Assembly: GCF_001277255.1 (NCBI RefSeq)
Contig: NZ_CP012265.1
Coordinates: forward strand, 62,001-126,000
DNA: 64,000 bases
From: Cronobacter condimenti 1330
Lineage (GTDB): Bacteria; Pseudomonadota; Gammaproteobacteria; Enterobacterales; Enterobacteriaceae
Direction of reading: 5' to 3'
The position numbers were made by a program, and so were the translations under genes. Below the pieces are notes generated by a model. That model was not told where the DNA came from. It made no database searches and saw only the letters and a program-made list of their open reading frames with translations. Of the stretch, positions 25,382 to 34,656 are shown in pieces (within the stretch, counting starts at the first letter, position 1; every line of letters begins with the position of its first letter).

Positions 25382-25810
25382 ATGAAAAGTGCCTCGTTTT
25401 CTCACACCACGCCCCGTCCTGACGCGGGGCTGTTCTTCCTGCGTCTGACGGGCAGCCTGCTGTTGCTGTATGTCCATGGGCTGCCGAAAGTGCTGCATTT
25501 CACCACAGAGCTCGGACGCATCGAAGATCCGTTCGGCATGGGGCCGTACATGAGCCTTCTGCCCGCCATTCTGGCCGAGGTCATTTGCCCGATTTTCATT
25601 ATTCTCGGCATCGCTACCCGGCTCGCCTGCCTGCCGATTATCGGCGTGCTGCTGGTGGCGATGCTGGCGGTACACCCCGGCTGGAGCATTGCCGAAGGGC
25701 AGTTCGGCTGGCTGCTGCTGATTATCTTCACCACGCTTACATTAACCGGGCCCGGCAGATGGCGAGTTAACGTGCCGGGCAAACAGGAGTTCAGGCATGG
25801 CGCAGGTTAA
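25382..25810 (+). CDS. DoxX family membrane protein
   Basis: A 142-residue four-helix membrane protein of the DoxX family. Helices are visible in AGLFFLRLTGSLLLLYVHG, ILAEVICPIFIILG, LPIIGVLLVAMLAV and FGWLLLIIFTTLTLTG. The GLPKVLHF stretch is typical. DoxX proteins are linked to quinone or thiosulfate redox chemistry, but no role can be fixed here. Start 25382 lies 4 bases after the amidohydrolase stop. The end overlaps the MFS gene by 14 bases. Confidence 0.82.
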   Translation: MKSASFSHTTPRPDAGLFFLRLTGSLLLLYVHGLPKVLHFTTELGRIEDPFGMGPYMSLLPAILAEVICPIFIILGIATRLACLPIIGVLLVAMLAVHPGWSIAEGQFGWLLLIIFTTLTLTGPGRWRVNVPGKQEFRHGAG

Positions 25811-27416
25811 CGACGTCCACACGGCGTCTGCCGCCACCCCGCCGGTAGCCGCTTCTTCCTGGGCACCGCTGCGCCAGCCGGTGTTCCGTATGCTGTGGAT
25901 AGCCACGGTGGTCTCAAACATCGGTTCATGGATGAACGATGTGGGGATCAACTGGACCATGCTGACGCTCAGCGCCGATCCGCTGGCGGTGGCGCTGGTG
26001 CAGGCGGCGAGCAGTTTGCCGATGTTTCTGTTCGCGCTGCCCTCCGGCGTGATGGCCGATATTGTCGACCGACGTAAATATCTGCTGTTTTCGCAGCTGT
26101 GGGTGTTTATCGCAGCAGCGGGTTTGACGCTGCTGTCGTTTGCCGGGCTCGTTACGCCCGGCGTGCTGCTGGTGGCGGCGTTTCTCTTAAGCGCGGGCGC
26201 GGCCATGAGCTCGCCGCCGTTTCAGGCCATCGTGCCGGATCTGGTCGATAAGCATGAACTGGCGCCCGCCGTCGCGCTCAACTCGCTCGGCATTAACATC
26301 AGTCGCGCCATTGGCCCGGCGCTGGGCGGTCTGGTGCTCTCGTTTGCGGGGCCATGGGTGGTGTTTGCGCTCAACGCGCTGTCGGTGCTCGGCGTCGCCT
26401 GGGTGTTGTATCGCTGGAAGACGCAGCCTGCCATCCAGCGCCTGCCGCCGGAGCATTTTTTCCCGGCGGTGCGCGCCGGGCTGCGCTATGTACACGCCGC
26501 GCCGGTGTTGCGTTACGTACTGGTGCGTACCGTGGCGTTTTTCACCTTCGCGAGCGCAGGCTGGGCGCTGCTGCCGCTGGTGGCACGCCGCGAGCTGGGG
26601 CTCGGGCCGGGTGGCTACGGCATTATGTTGGCCTGCATCGGGATCGGCGCTATCTGCGGGGCGGTAGTGTTGCCGCGGCTGCGTAAGCGCTTCAACCCGG
26701 ATCGCCTGATGGCGCTTAACAGCGTGATGTTTGCTGTCAGCATGCTGGCGCTGGCGTTTATCCGGCACGTCTGGCTGCTGAATGCGTTTCTGTTTCTTAC
26801 CGGTTTCGCCTGGATTGCGGTGCTCTCAACGCTCAACATGGGCGCGCAGCGCAGCGCGGCAAAATGGGTGAAGGCGCGGGCGCTCGCGGTTTATTTGACG
26901 TTCTTCTTCGGCTCGATGACCGCCGGCAGCGCCCTCTGGGGACAACTGGCATCGCATTTTAGTATCGCGACGGCCCTGTGCGTCGCGACGCTCGGCATGT
27001 TACTCGCAAGCCTGACGGCGCGCCGCTGGCAACTCAATAAAGATCCTGACCTGAACCTGGACATTCGCGATATCGACAGCCGCGCGCAGGCGCTGAATAT
27101 TTCCCACGAGCGCGGCCCGGTCATGGTGATGTACAAATATCAGATAGACCCGGACGACGTGTATGACTTTGTCGTGTGCGTGCAGGAGATCCGCCGGGTA
27201 CGCCAGCGCGGCGGCGCGCTGAGCTGGTCGGTGTATGAAGATATTCAACGCCCCGGCGTGTTTGTCGAATCGTTTGTGGTCGGCACCTGGATTGAACACC
27301 TGCGTCAGCAGGAGCGCCATACGGTCAATGACCTGCTTATTCAAAGCCGCGTGCAGGCCTTCCACCGGGGCGGGCAGCTTCCCCAGGCGCGCTATTTCAT
27401 CGCACCCGTAATGTAA
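25797..27416 (+). CDS. MFS exporter with C-terminal ABM-like domain (PF05977 type)
   Basis: A 539-residue fusion. The first about 415 residues are a 12-helix MFS transporter of the EntS-like MFS_3 family (FRMLWIATVVSNIGSWMNDVG at the start; SGVMADIVDRRKYLL as the loop 2-3 motif). The last about 105 residues (VMVMYKYQIDPDDVYDFV, then FVVGTWIEHLRQQERHT) look like a ferredoxin-fold monooxygenase-type domain, which is common in this subfamily. It probably exports a product or toxic intermediate of the surrounding hydrolases. Overlap with doxX shows translational coupling. Confidence 0.85.
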   Translation: MAQVNDVHTASAATPPVAASSWAPLRQPVFRMLWIATVVSNIGSWMNDVGINWTMLTLSADPLAVALVQAASSLPMFLFALPSGVMADIVDRRKYLLFSQLWVFIAAAGLTLLSFAGLVTPGVLLVAAFLLSAGAAMSSPPFQAIVPDLVDKHELAPAVALNSLGINISRAIGPALGGLVLSFAGPWVVFALNALSVLGVAWVLYRWKTQPAIQRLPPEHFFPAVRAGLRYVHAAPVLRYVLVRTVAFFTFASAGWALLPLVARRELGLGPGGYGIMLACIGIGAICGAVVLPRLRKRFNPDRLMALNSVMFAVSMLALAFIRHVWLLNAFLFLTGFAWIAVLSTLNMGAQRSAAKWVKARALAVYLTFFFGSMTAGSALWGQLASHFSIATALCVATLGMLLASLTARRWQLNKDPDLNLDIRDIDSRAQALNISHERGPVMVMYKYQIDPDDVYDFVVCVQEIRRVRQRGGALSWSVYEDIQRPGVFVESFVVGTWIEHLRQQERHTVNDLLIQSRVQAFHRGGQLPQARYFIAPVM

Positions 27417-27462
27417 ACACTATACTTATCAACCTGAACCATCGCTAAAAGAGGAATGACGG

Positions 27463-28281
27463 ATGAGCACAATCAAGACGCAGGACGGTACGCAGATCTA
27501 TTACAAAGACTGGGGCGCGGGCAAACCGGTGCTGTTCAGTCACGGCTGGCCGCTGGATGCGGATATGTGGGACAGCCAGATGAATTTCCTCGCGGAGCGC
27601 GGCTACCGCGTGATTGCGTTTGACCGTCGCGGCTTTGGCCGTTCCGATCAGCCGTGGAATGGCTATAACTACGACACGTTTGCCTCTGATATCAATGATC
27701 TGATTGAGACGCTGGACCTCCAGGACGTCACGCTGGTGGGCTTCTCAATGGGCGGCGGCGATGTGGCGCGCTACATCGGTAAATATGGCACCTCACGCAT
27801 CGCGGCGCTGGTGCTGCTGGGCGCGGTCACGCCGGTCTTCGGCAAAATTGGCGACTACAGCCAGGGTGTGGATCTCTCTGTTTTTGAAGGTATCCGCGAA
27901 GGGCTGCGTAAAGATCGCGCGCAGTTTATCAGCGATTTTGCCGCCACTTTTTACGGCACCAACGCGGGCCAGACCGTCTCTGACGGTGTACTGACCCAGA
28001 CGCTGAATATTGCGCTGATGGCTTCACTTAAAGGCACGCTCGACTGCGTGACCGCGTTCTCGGAAACCGACTTCCGCGCGGATCTGCAAAAAGCGAACGT
28101 GCCAGCGCTGGTTATCCACGGCAGCAACGATCAAGTGGTGCCGTTTGAATCCACCGGTAAAGTCGCCGCGGAAATGTTGAATGCTGAACTGAAAGTGTAT
28201 GACAACGGCCCGCACGGTTTTGCCGTCACGCATCAGGATCAGCTCAATGAGGATCTGCTGGCGTTTCTGAAAACGCTCTAA
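27463..28281 (+). CDS. Alpha/beta hydrolase (non-heme chloroperoxidase-like)
   Basis: A 272-residue alpha/beta-fold hydrolase. The nucleophile elbow is GFSMGGGD with Ser95, the oxyanion region FSHGWPLDADMW is present, the acid is Asp in VIHGSNDQVVP and the base His in GPHGFAVTH. This motif set is that of the cofactor-free haloperoxidase/esterase group (RutD-like and non-heme chloroperoxidases). It closes the amidohydrolase operon, 46 bases after the MFS gene with its own AAGAGGAATG site. Natural substrate is probably an ester or lactone. Confidence 0.87.
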   Translation: MSTIKTQDGTQIYYKDWGAGKPVLFSHGWPLDADMWDSQMNFLAERGYRVIAFDRRGFGRSDQPWNGYNYDTFASDINDLIETLDLQDVTLVGFSMGGGDVARYIGKYGTSRIAALVLLGAVTPVFGKIGDYSQGVDLSVFEGIREGLRKDRAQFISDFAATFYGTNAGQTVSDGVLTQTLNIALMASLKGTLDCVTAFSETDFRADLQKANVPALVIHGSNDQVVPFESTGKVAAEMLNAELKVYDNGPHGFAVTHQDQLNEDLLAFLKTL

Positions 28282-28292
28282 CCCTGCCTTAC

Positions 28293-28317
28293 CGCTGGCC
28301 GGTCAGCCCGGCCAGCG
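28293..28317. terminator. GC-rich hairpin between alpha/beta hydrolase and PTS gene
   Basis: CGCTGGCCGG and CCGGCCAGCG with a 5-base loop, between converging genes. A short T-rich tract follows on the plus strand, so it likely works as a terminator. Confidence 0.55.
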
Positions 28318-28342
28318 CTTCCCTTACCCCTTCGCGCCTCGT

Positions 28343-29722
28343 TTATAACTTCTGCATGGCCTGGTCTTTGCCTACCAGCAGCGTGGTTAATGCAAATGAG
28401 AGCACCAGCGCCATCGCCACACCGGCAAGGGCAAAAACAAAGTACGGGCCGATATACGCGGGCAGGCTGAAAATGCTCGACAGAATGTAGCCGTAAAGAC
28501 GCACGCCAAAGAACGCGATAAACGCCGAGGCCAGTGAGCTGGCAATTGTCGCGGAGATAAATGCTTTTTTATAACGCGTCAGGACACCAAACAGCGCGGG
28601 TTCCGTAATGCCAAGCAACGCCGAAATCGCTGCTGACAGCGTGACGGTTTTCTCGTGACGCTCTTTGCTTAACCGCCAGATGGCGAACGTTGAACCGGCA
28701 ATGGCCATATTCGCCATAAACATCATTGGCATTAGCATGTCATAGCCGCGCTCGCTAAAGTTTTGCAGCGCAATCGGCGTCATGGCGTGGTGCATACCGG
28801 TCAGCACCGCGACGGGGCGGATCGCGCCCACGATTAAGCCCGCAAAGCTCGCCGACACGCCAAACAGCCCTTCGACAAACAGCGCCAGCCCCTTACCTAA
28901 CCAAATCCCAATCGGGCCAATGACCACCAGCGCGGCCAGCGCGCCGAGAAAGAGCGTCAGCGTGGGCGTAAACACGGTTTTCAGCACATCAGGCATGATG
29001 CGGTCTACCCAGCGATAGATATAGCTGAGCGCCAGAATAGAGAAAATGACCGGAATGACGCTGGCGGAATAATTAAAGACCGATACCGGAATGGTATTAA
29101 GCAGCCACAGCGCGCTGACCGCGCCCTCCTGATGGGTAGCCAGCGCTTTGGCGGCATCAATCAGCGACGGATACATCAGACACGCAGCGACGGCTGCCGC
29201 CAGATATTCATTCACTTTAAAGATTTTCGCGGCGGAAACCGCAAGGAAAAACGGCAGGAAATAAAACACGCCGCTGGCGATAAGGTCGATAATCATCACC
29301 GTATCGCTTTTCGCGGAAATCACCTTTAGCGCAATCAACCCCGCCAGCAACCCTTTGATCATACCAGCCCCGGCAATGGCCGGAACGATCGGGCCAAACA
29401 CGCCAGAAACCGTATCCATAAAGAGTGAAATTAACCCTTTACGGCCTTTTTTCTCGACGGGAGCGGCAGGCGCGTTATCACCCAGCGCGTGGAGGATCTG
29501 TTCGTACCAGCTGCTCACCTTTGGCCCGATGATGACCTGAAACTGGTCGCTTTGCAGTTGCGCGCCCAGCACGCCGGGCACTTTTTTTATCTCATTCTGA
29601 TCGACTTTATCATCATCAATTAAATCGAAGCGCAGTCGCGTCATGCAGTGCCAGACGTTATTAATATTCCCCTGGCCGCCGACCAGCCGAATAATCTTGG
29701 TAATGGCTTCTTGCGTCCCCAT
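28343..29722 (-). CDS. PTS EIIBC sugar permease, beta-glucoside (Glc) family
   Basis: A 459-residue EIIBC protein. The EIIB domain comes first: NVWHCMTRLRFDL with phospho-Cys26. After a Pro/Ala linker, the ten-helix EIIC domain begins at about residue 100 (MDTVSGVFGPIVPAIAGAGMI), with the typical GITEPALFG loop near 385. There is no EIIA domain at the C terminus (BglF has one), so EIIA must come from elsewhere, for example Crr. Start at MGTQEAITKI is supported by GGGAG upstream. It is divergent from the dehydratase gene. Confidence 0.87.
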   Translation of the reverse strand: MGTQEAITKIIRLVGGQGNINNVWHCMTRLRFDLIDDDKVDQNEIKKVPGVLGAQLQSDQFQVIIGPKVSSWYEQILHALGDNAPAAPVEKKGRKGLISLFMDTVSGVFGPIVPAIAGAGMIKGLLAGLIALKVISAKSDTVMIIDLIASGVFYFLPFFLAVSAAKIFKVNEYLAAAVAACLMYPSLIDAAKALATHQEGAVSALWLLNTIPVSVFNYSASVIPVIFSILALSYIYRWVDRIMPDVLKTVFTPTLTLFLGALAALVVIGPIGIWLGKGLALFVEGLFGVSASFAGLIVGAIRPVAVLTGMHHAMTPIALQNFSERGYDMLMPMMFMANMAIAGSTFAIWRLSKERHEKTVTLSAAISALLGITEPALFGVLTRYKKAFISATIASSLASAFIAFFGVRLYGYILSSIFSLPAYIGPYFVFALAGVAMALVLSFALTTLLVGKDQAMQKL

Positions 29723-30001
29723 AATGACTCCCGCCGAATGTTGTTGTCGTTTTAATGTTGCCCTGAAGCATAAGTAAACCCTGATAACAAAACAAACCAA
29801 TAAATGTTGATACGGTTCACAGGTTTAAGGGAGTAGAGGCCATTTTGTGGTGTGCGGCCTGAATTGGTCTGGTTTTATAATAATATTCCGGCCGGATAAC
29901 TGACCAAAATAAATAGTCAAAAAAAGGGTTTACCCGACAATATTTTTAGGGCGATGATATTTGCTATTACGTATTCCACAGCGCTGCAAAGGAGTTGTCT
30001 C
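29723..30001. promoter_or_regulatory. Divergent promoter region of the PTS and dehydratase genes
   Basis: TTGGTC and GACCAA (within ATTGGTCTGG and ACTGACCAAAA) flank an AT-rich core around 29861-29910. This resembles the TGGTC/GACCA half-sites bound by GntR/HutC-type regulators such as the one nearby. The arms are widely spaced, so the match is suggestive only. Confidence 0.4.
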
Positions 30002-31201
30002 GTGACGCCTGTGATTATCAAAAATATCGAATGTTTTATTACCCGCCCGGACAGACATAACCTTGTGACGGTGCGCGTGACGACCGCGCAGGGCATCACA
30101 GGGCATGGCTGCGCTACGTTTCAGCAGCGTCCGCTGGCCGTTAAGACACTGGTGGATGAGTATTTACACCCGCTGCTGGTGGGGCGCGATGCGAATAATA
30201 TCGAAGATCTGTGGCAAATGATGAACGTTAACGCCTACTGGCGAAACGGCCCGGTCATGAATAACGCCATCGCGGGTGTTGATATGGCACTGTGGGACAT
30301 TAAAAGCCAGCTTGCGCAGATGCCTCTGTATCAGCTTCTGGGGGGGAAATCCCGCGATGCGATCCCGGCGTACAGTCACGCCAGCGGCGAAACGCTGGAA
30401 GATCTCTTTGCCTCTGTCGATGCGCTGATAGCACAGGGGTATCGCCATGTTCGTTGCCAGCTTGGCTTTTATGGCGGCACGCCGTCGGCGCTTCACGCGC
30501 CGGAAAATCCGACCCCAGGCGCGTGGTTCGATCAGCAAGAGTACATGCGCAATACCGTCGATATGTTCCGCGCGTTGCGTGAGAAATATGGCTGGGGGCT
30601 GCATATTTTACATGACGTTCACGAGCGGTTATTCCCGCAGCAGGCTGTGCAACTGGCTAAACAGCTTGAACCTTATCAACCTTACTTTATTGAAGATATC
30701 TTACCGCCCCAGCAGAGCGCCTGGCTTGAGCAGGTGCGTCAGCAAAGCTGCGTACCGCTAGCGATGGGTGAACTATTTAATAACCCCGCTGAATGGCATG
30801 ATCTGATAGTCAATCGCCGTATCGACTTTATCCGCTGCCACGTTTCGCAAATTGGCGGTATTACACCTGCGCTTAAACTCGCGCATTTCTGTCAGGCTTT
30901 TGGCGTGCGCCTTGCCTGGCATGGCCCTGGCGATATGACGCCGATTGGTGTGGCGGTGAATACGCATCTGAATATTCACCTGCATAACGCGGCCATTCAG
31001 GAATTTATTCCGCGTTCAGCACTGACCGACGCGGTGTTCCCGGGCGCACCGGAAGCGAAAGACGGGTTTATTTATCCGCCGGTGAATGCCGGGATCGGGG
31101 TGGGTTTCGATGAGGAGCTGGCGCTGGCGCATCCCGTCGTTTATCGCCCCCATGAATGGACGCAAAGCCGCCTGCCTGATGGCGCTATTCATACGCCCTG
31201 A
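30002..31201 (+). CDS. Enolase-superfamily sugar-acid dehydratase (ManD/RspA-like)
   Basis: A 399-residue enolase-superfamily enzyme of the mannonate dehydratase/RspA subgroup. It reads IKNIECFITRP at the start, AYWRNGPVMNNAI, then the metal ligands Asp in LHDVHER, Glu in YFIEDILPP and Glu in AMGELFNNP, and WHGPGDMTPIGVA near the active site. GTG at 30002 is chosen because AAGGAG lies upstream and the protein aligns there with RspA; an earlier ATG at 29954 is less likely. Substrate may be gluconate- or mannonate-like. Divergent from the PTS gene. Confidence 0.87.
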   Translation: MTPVIIKNIECFITRPDRHNLVTVRVTTAQGITGHGCATFQQRPLAVKTLVDEYLHPLLVGRDANNIEDLWQMMNVNAYWRNGPVMNNAIAGVDMALWDIKSQLAQMPLYQLLGGKSRDAIPAYSHASGETLEDLFASVDALIAQGYRHVRCQLGFYGGTPSALHAPENPTPGAWFDQQEYMRNTVDMFRALREKYGWGLHILHDVHERLFPQQAVQLAKQLEPYQPYFIEDILPPQQSAWLEQVRQQSCVPLAMGELFNNPAEWHDLIVNRRIDFIRCHVSQIGGITPALKLAHFCQAFGVRLAWHGPGDMTPIGVAVNTHLNIHLHNAAIQEFIPRSALTDAVFPGAPEAKDGFIYPPVNAGIGVGFDEELALAHPVVYRPHEWTQSRLPDGAIHTP

Positions 31202-31908
31202 GACTGGCGCAGGGCCAAATTATCGCGGTTATGGGGGATAACGTAGGTGCAGGTATAATTGATATCAATAATATCGCTTACCTCAAAGACCCGCCCGCCT
31301 TCAAGAATACCGCGATTATGAATGTGCATGGCCGGGCTGCCTTTCTTGCAGCCCAGTAACGCCGCCTGTTCACGGCCGACGCTCACGGCGCGGTAGGTGG
31401 TCAGCATATGCGAAATCGTCAGCCCTTTGCTCAGGACATATTGCTGAATGGAACGCTCAATGGCCTGCTGGTTCAGATCGGGAAAATCTGTCACCGGCAT
31501 ACGTGAGATTTCAAGCTGTACCGGCGCGTCATCGACAAAGCGCAGGCGACAGAAATGCCAGATAAAACTCTCTTCACCGATACCGAAAATTTGCTGTGCG
31601 GCGCGATCCGGGCGCGTTTTATGCAGGCTTATCATGCGGTAGCGGATTTGGTCGAAGCGCTTTTCGGTGATGGAGTTATAAACCAGCGGATTATTACGCG
31701 CCTGCTCGTTGATCCACGCGCCTGACCCCTGCACGATGCGCACGACGCCGATGCTCACCAGCTTTTCCAGCGCCTGACGGATAGTAAACCGCGACACGCC
31801 ATACTCTCCGGCAAGCTGTCTTTCGGGCGGTAACTTCCGTGGGCCGGGCGTCGTGTCCTGATAAATTTTGCTGAGCAGATCCTGCGTCACAAACTCTTTT
31901 TTCTTCAT
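31189..31908 (-). CDS. GntR/HutC-type regulator with UTRA ligand domain
   Basis: A 239-residue regulator. The N-terminal winged helix is GntR (PRKLPPERQLAGEYGVSRFTIRQALEKLVSIGVV, residues about 20-75). The C-terminal UTRA domain (about 95-230) ends in FEVSDIIDINYTCTYVI, the usual effector-sensing fold. Start at MKKKEFVTQ (31908). It converges with the dehydratase gene, overlapping its stop by 13 bases, and most likely controls the PTS and dehydratase genes. Ligand is probably a phosphosugar from the PTS. Confidence 0.87.
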   Translation of the reverse strand: MKKKEFVTQDLLSKIYQDTTPGPRKLPPERQLAGEYGVSRFTIRQALEKLVSIGVVRIVQGSGAWINEQARNNPLVYNSITEKRFDQIRYRMISLHKTRPDRAAQQIFGIGEESFIWHFCRLRFVDDAPVQLEISRMPVTDFPDLNQQAIERSIQQYVLSKGLTISHMLTTYRAVSVGREQAALLGCKKGSPAMHIHNRGILEGGRVFEVSDIIDINYTCTYVIPHNRDNLALRQSQGV

Positions 31909-32086
31909 GAGGTTTACCTGAATGATATTGCTCACCGCCGCATGCGGTAAGGGTATCATTCATTGGGGCGTTTTTTCAGCGTCTTCGCGCAGGCAGAGCC
32001 GCGGTGCGTAAAGCGGGGGAGAGAAAAAGGGAGAAGAGCCATTCCGCATTGTATTACGTAAAGAATGGCCCTGGCGTCAGCGTAAA

Positions 32087-32383
32087 TCAGCCATATTTAC
32101 GCGCGAAGTTCTCATCGGTATCGCACAGATAAATGATGAATTCGACAAACGAGATAACGGCCGGAATAAAAGTCCAGAAGAAAATCAGATACAGAAAACC
32201 CTGTCCGACTTTGCCTAAATAAAATTTATGCACGCCGATACCGCCCAGGAAAAAGGCGAGTAACGCTGCGCTGATCCGGTTTTTATTTCCGGCTGGCGTA
32301 CCCTGCGTCGCGCCGCACTGCGGGCAGGCTTTCGCTGATTCATGAATTTCTTTCCCACACCCGCGACAAAAAACCATCGACAT
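32087..32383 (-). CDS. TM2 domain protein with zinc ribbon
   Basis: A 98-residue protein with two parts. The N-terminal zinc ribbon has Cys6, Cys9, Cys20 and Cys23 (CRGCG, then CPQCG). The C-terminal TM2 domain (about 35-95) has two helices with FFLGGIGVHKFYLGKVGQG between, the signature of the family, and ends YLCDTDENFARKYG. Function of bacterial TM2 proteins is not known. It is a single gene with no clear partners. Confidence 0.85.
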   Translation of the reverse strand: MSMVFCRGCGKEIHESAKACPQCGATQGTPAGNKNRISAALLAFFLGGIGVHKFYLGKVGQGFLYLIFFWTFIPAVISFVEFIIYLCDTDENFARKYG

Positions 32384-32523
32384 TTTTGTATCCTTATTGT
32401 CGTTATTAATTTCAAATTAATTATTGCTGTTCCTGTTAATGATACCGTTTAAGCGAGACGGGGCATATCCCAAATTAAGGCAGTGAATAGCGTTTATTCA
32501 GGCTGACGAGTAAGGGCGACACC

Positions 32524-32871
32524 ATGTTACAGGCGATACTCATTGCGCTGGAATGTAGTCTGCATGAGGCAAAACGGCGCGACCAGGCGTGGCTGGAGGC
32601 GGTGCTCCATCCACGCTTTTGTGAAATCACGCGCTCAGGATCCGTTGTGAGCCGGCACGAGACTATCAAGGCGCTGACACAGGAGACTTCCGCGCCGGCG
32701 ATGGTCAGCAGCGACTTTACCCTCCTGCCTGTGAGTGAAGAGAGTGTGATTTTGCGCTACCACACCTGCGCGCCGGATGGCCGTCGCGCCGCCTGGCGTT
32801 CGTCGCACTGGGTAAAAGACGGCGAGTCGCGCTGGCAGCTCATTTTTCATCAGGGAACACCGGCGGGCTGA
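32524..32871 (+). CDS. NTF2-like/DUF4440 protein
   Basis: A 115-residue single-domain cystatin-like protein. LEAVLHPRFCEITRSGSVVSRHETIKAL, then VILRYHTCAPDGRRAAWRSSHWVKD, match the DUF4440/SnoaL-like fold used for small ligand binding or unspecific catalysis. No signal peptide. The start follows a weak site. Family call is from pattern only. Confidence 0.75.
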   Translation: MLQAILIALECSLHEAKRRDQAWLEAVLHPRFCEITRSGSVVSRHETIKALTQETSAPAMVSSDFTLLPVSEESVILRYHTCAPDGRRAAWRSSHWVKDGESRWQLIFHQGTPAG

Positions 32872-33021
32872 GGCGGGATCTGTCATGTTACCGTTAACGC
32901 CGTGAAGACTTGTCACAGCCTGTTAAATTATTGTCATCAGACGGGGGCTGGGCCCTCCAGAAACGGCCGGGAGTACCGATAACCCCTAAAGCAAAATTGG
33001 TTATTCCGGGGAAACCGTTCC

Positions 33022-34599
33022 GTGACTCTCAGGCAGTTCATTTCTTATCGTCTTGGGCTTAGCACATCGCTGGGTCGAAGTCTGGCTGTCTTACTTCTGT
33101 TCCTCCTGGTGGGCGGGATCAGCACGAACGTACTGGTATTCTTACACTCCTTTGATGATGAAATTGCCCAGGCCGCGAATAAAGCGGTTAACCTCTCTGT
33201 CGCCCAGGTGCGGCAGGCGGAAGATACTTTTATGGCGGTCGGCCAGACGCTTGATGATGTGCGCGCCGCCGTCGCCGCCGGGCAGTCCGCGACCTATCAC
33301 AGTTTCCTTGTGCGCCTGAAAGGGCGTCAGCCACAGCTGGACGGGCTTTACTTCTATGACGCGCAGGGCGTCATTAAGGGCTCGTCGTTCGGCATCGCCG
33401 GTATGCAGAACGACATTACGCAGCAGGATTATTTCCGGTTCCATTATGAGAATCGCCAGACTGGCCTTCACATCGGGCGCGTCATCCGCAGCCAGAACAC
33501 CGATGAACGGGTGATCCCGGTTTCCATGCGGGTAAACGATCTGAGCGGTGGTTTTGCCGGTGTCGTGCTTGCTACTGTAAAACTTGAGTATTTTCAGCGC
33601 TTTTACAGTTACTTCGAGCTGGGGCCGCGCGATATGCTGGCGCTGCTGCTGACCGACGGCTCGGTCCTCTGCGTGCGCCCCTACAATGAAGCAAAAATTG
33701 ACGTCAATATCGCCAGCAGCCCGCTCTTTACCCGCGAACTGCTCCGCGCCGATCGCGGCACCGGCACCTGGGTGGCCTCGCTCGATCACGTGGAAAGGGT
33801 ATTTGGGTTTGCCCGCACTGAAAAACTGCCGCTGGTGGTGGTAGCCGGTTACGACCGCGCCGAGGTGTGTATGCACTGGCTTCGTAATAATCTGCCGGGC
33901 ATGTTATCGAACCTGATGCTGTTAGTCGGGTTTCTGCTGTTCAGCTCCGTGGTGTTTCGTAAGGTGCGCAGCAGTATTCGCGACCAGCAGGAGCTGAAGC
34001 AGTTGCGCGATGAACTCCTGAAAGCGAACCAGACGTTTAAATCGATGGCGATGGCCGACAGCCTGACAGGGCTTGCCAACCGCCGCAAATTCGATACGAC
34101 GCTTGCGAAAGAGCTGGCGGATTCGGCGCTCTCCGGCAAACCGGTCTCGCTGATTATGCTCGATATCGATTTCTTCAAACGCTACAACGACAGCCGCGGC
34201 CATGCGGCTGGCGATGCCTGCCTGCGGCTTATCGGCAATACCCTGCAAATGGTGACGCTGCGCACGAGCGATCTGGTGGCGCGTTATGGCGGTGAGGAAT
34301 TCGCGATTGTATTGCCGGATACCTCCGGTGAAGAGGCGCTGGTGCTGGCGACGCGCGCGGTCAGTATGATCCGTGAAAAACATCTGCCGCATCCATCAAC
34401 GGAACTGCCCGAACAGGTGGTGACTATCAGCGCAGGCTGTCATACCGTCTGGGGAAACGGGCGGGAAGACGCCTTCAGCGCACTGATCCGGGGTGCGGAT
34501 ACGGCGCTGTACCTTGCGAAAAATCGTGGGCGTAATCAGGCGTTCCGGCTGCCTAACACTATTGCGACCGGCAATGACAAATCCATTTATGCCGCGTAG
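33022..34599 (+). CDS. Membrane diguanylate cyclase with periplasmic dCache/PDC sensor
   Basis: A 525-residue c-di-GMP synthase. A first transmembrane helix (about 21-42) is followed by a Cache/PDC-type periplasmic sensor (about 43-290; includes GLYFYDAQGVIKGSS). A second helix lies at about 297-316, then a GGDEF domain. The catalytic motif is GGEEF at 423-427 and the inhibitory I-site RTSD is at 414-417, so it should be active and product-inhibited. A GTG start at 33022 fits the hydrophobic N terminus. No regulator is adjacent. Confidence 0.9.
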   Translation: MTLRQFISYRLGLSTSLGRSLAVLLLFLLVGGISTNVLVFLHSFDDEIAQAANKAVNLSVAQVRQAEDTFMAVGQTLDDVRAAVAAGQSATYHSFLVRLKGRQPQLDGLYFYDAQGVIKGSSFGIAGMQNDITQQDYFRFHYENRQTGLHIGRVIRSQNTDERVIPVSMRVNDLSGGFAGVVLATVKLEYFQRFYSYFELGPRDMLALLLTDGSVLCVRPYNEAKIDVNIASSPLFTRELLRADRGTGTWVASLDHVERVFGFARTEKLPLVVVAGYDRAEVCMHWLRNNLPGMLSNLMLLVGFLLFSSVVFRKVRSSIRDQQELKQLRDELLKANQTFKSMAMADSLTGLANRRKFDTTLAKELADSALSGKPVSLIMLDIDFFKRYNDSRGHAAGDACLRLIGNTLQMVTLRTSDLVARYGGEEFAIVLPDTSGEEALVLATRAVSMIREKHLPHPSTELPEQVVTISAGCHTVWGNGREDAFSALIRGADTALYLAKNRGRNQAFRLPNTIATGNDKSIYAA

Positions 34600-34617
34600 C
34601 GGGCAGGGGAGTACGAG

Positions 34618-34653
34618 GCGTGACCGCCAGACAGTCAACACGTGCGGTCACGC
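34618..34653 (+). terminator. Hairpin after the diguanylate cyclase gene
   Basis: GCGTGACCGC (34618-34627) and GCGGTCACGC (34644-34653) are exact reverse complements with a 16-base loop. No T run follows, so it may be a stabilising or terminating structure. Confidence 0.4.
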
Positions 34654-34656
34654 AGG

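Noticed and set aside
33142..33876. 244-codon minus-strand frame opposite the diguanylate cyclase sensor
   Set aside because: The plus strand clearly encodes the Cache-GGDEF protein. The antisense frame has no start signal or motif.
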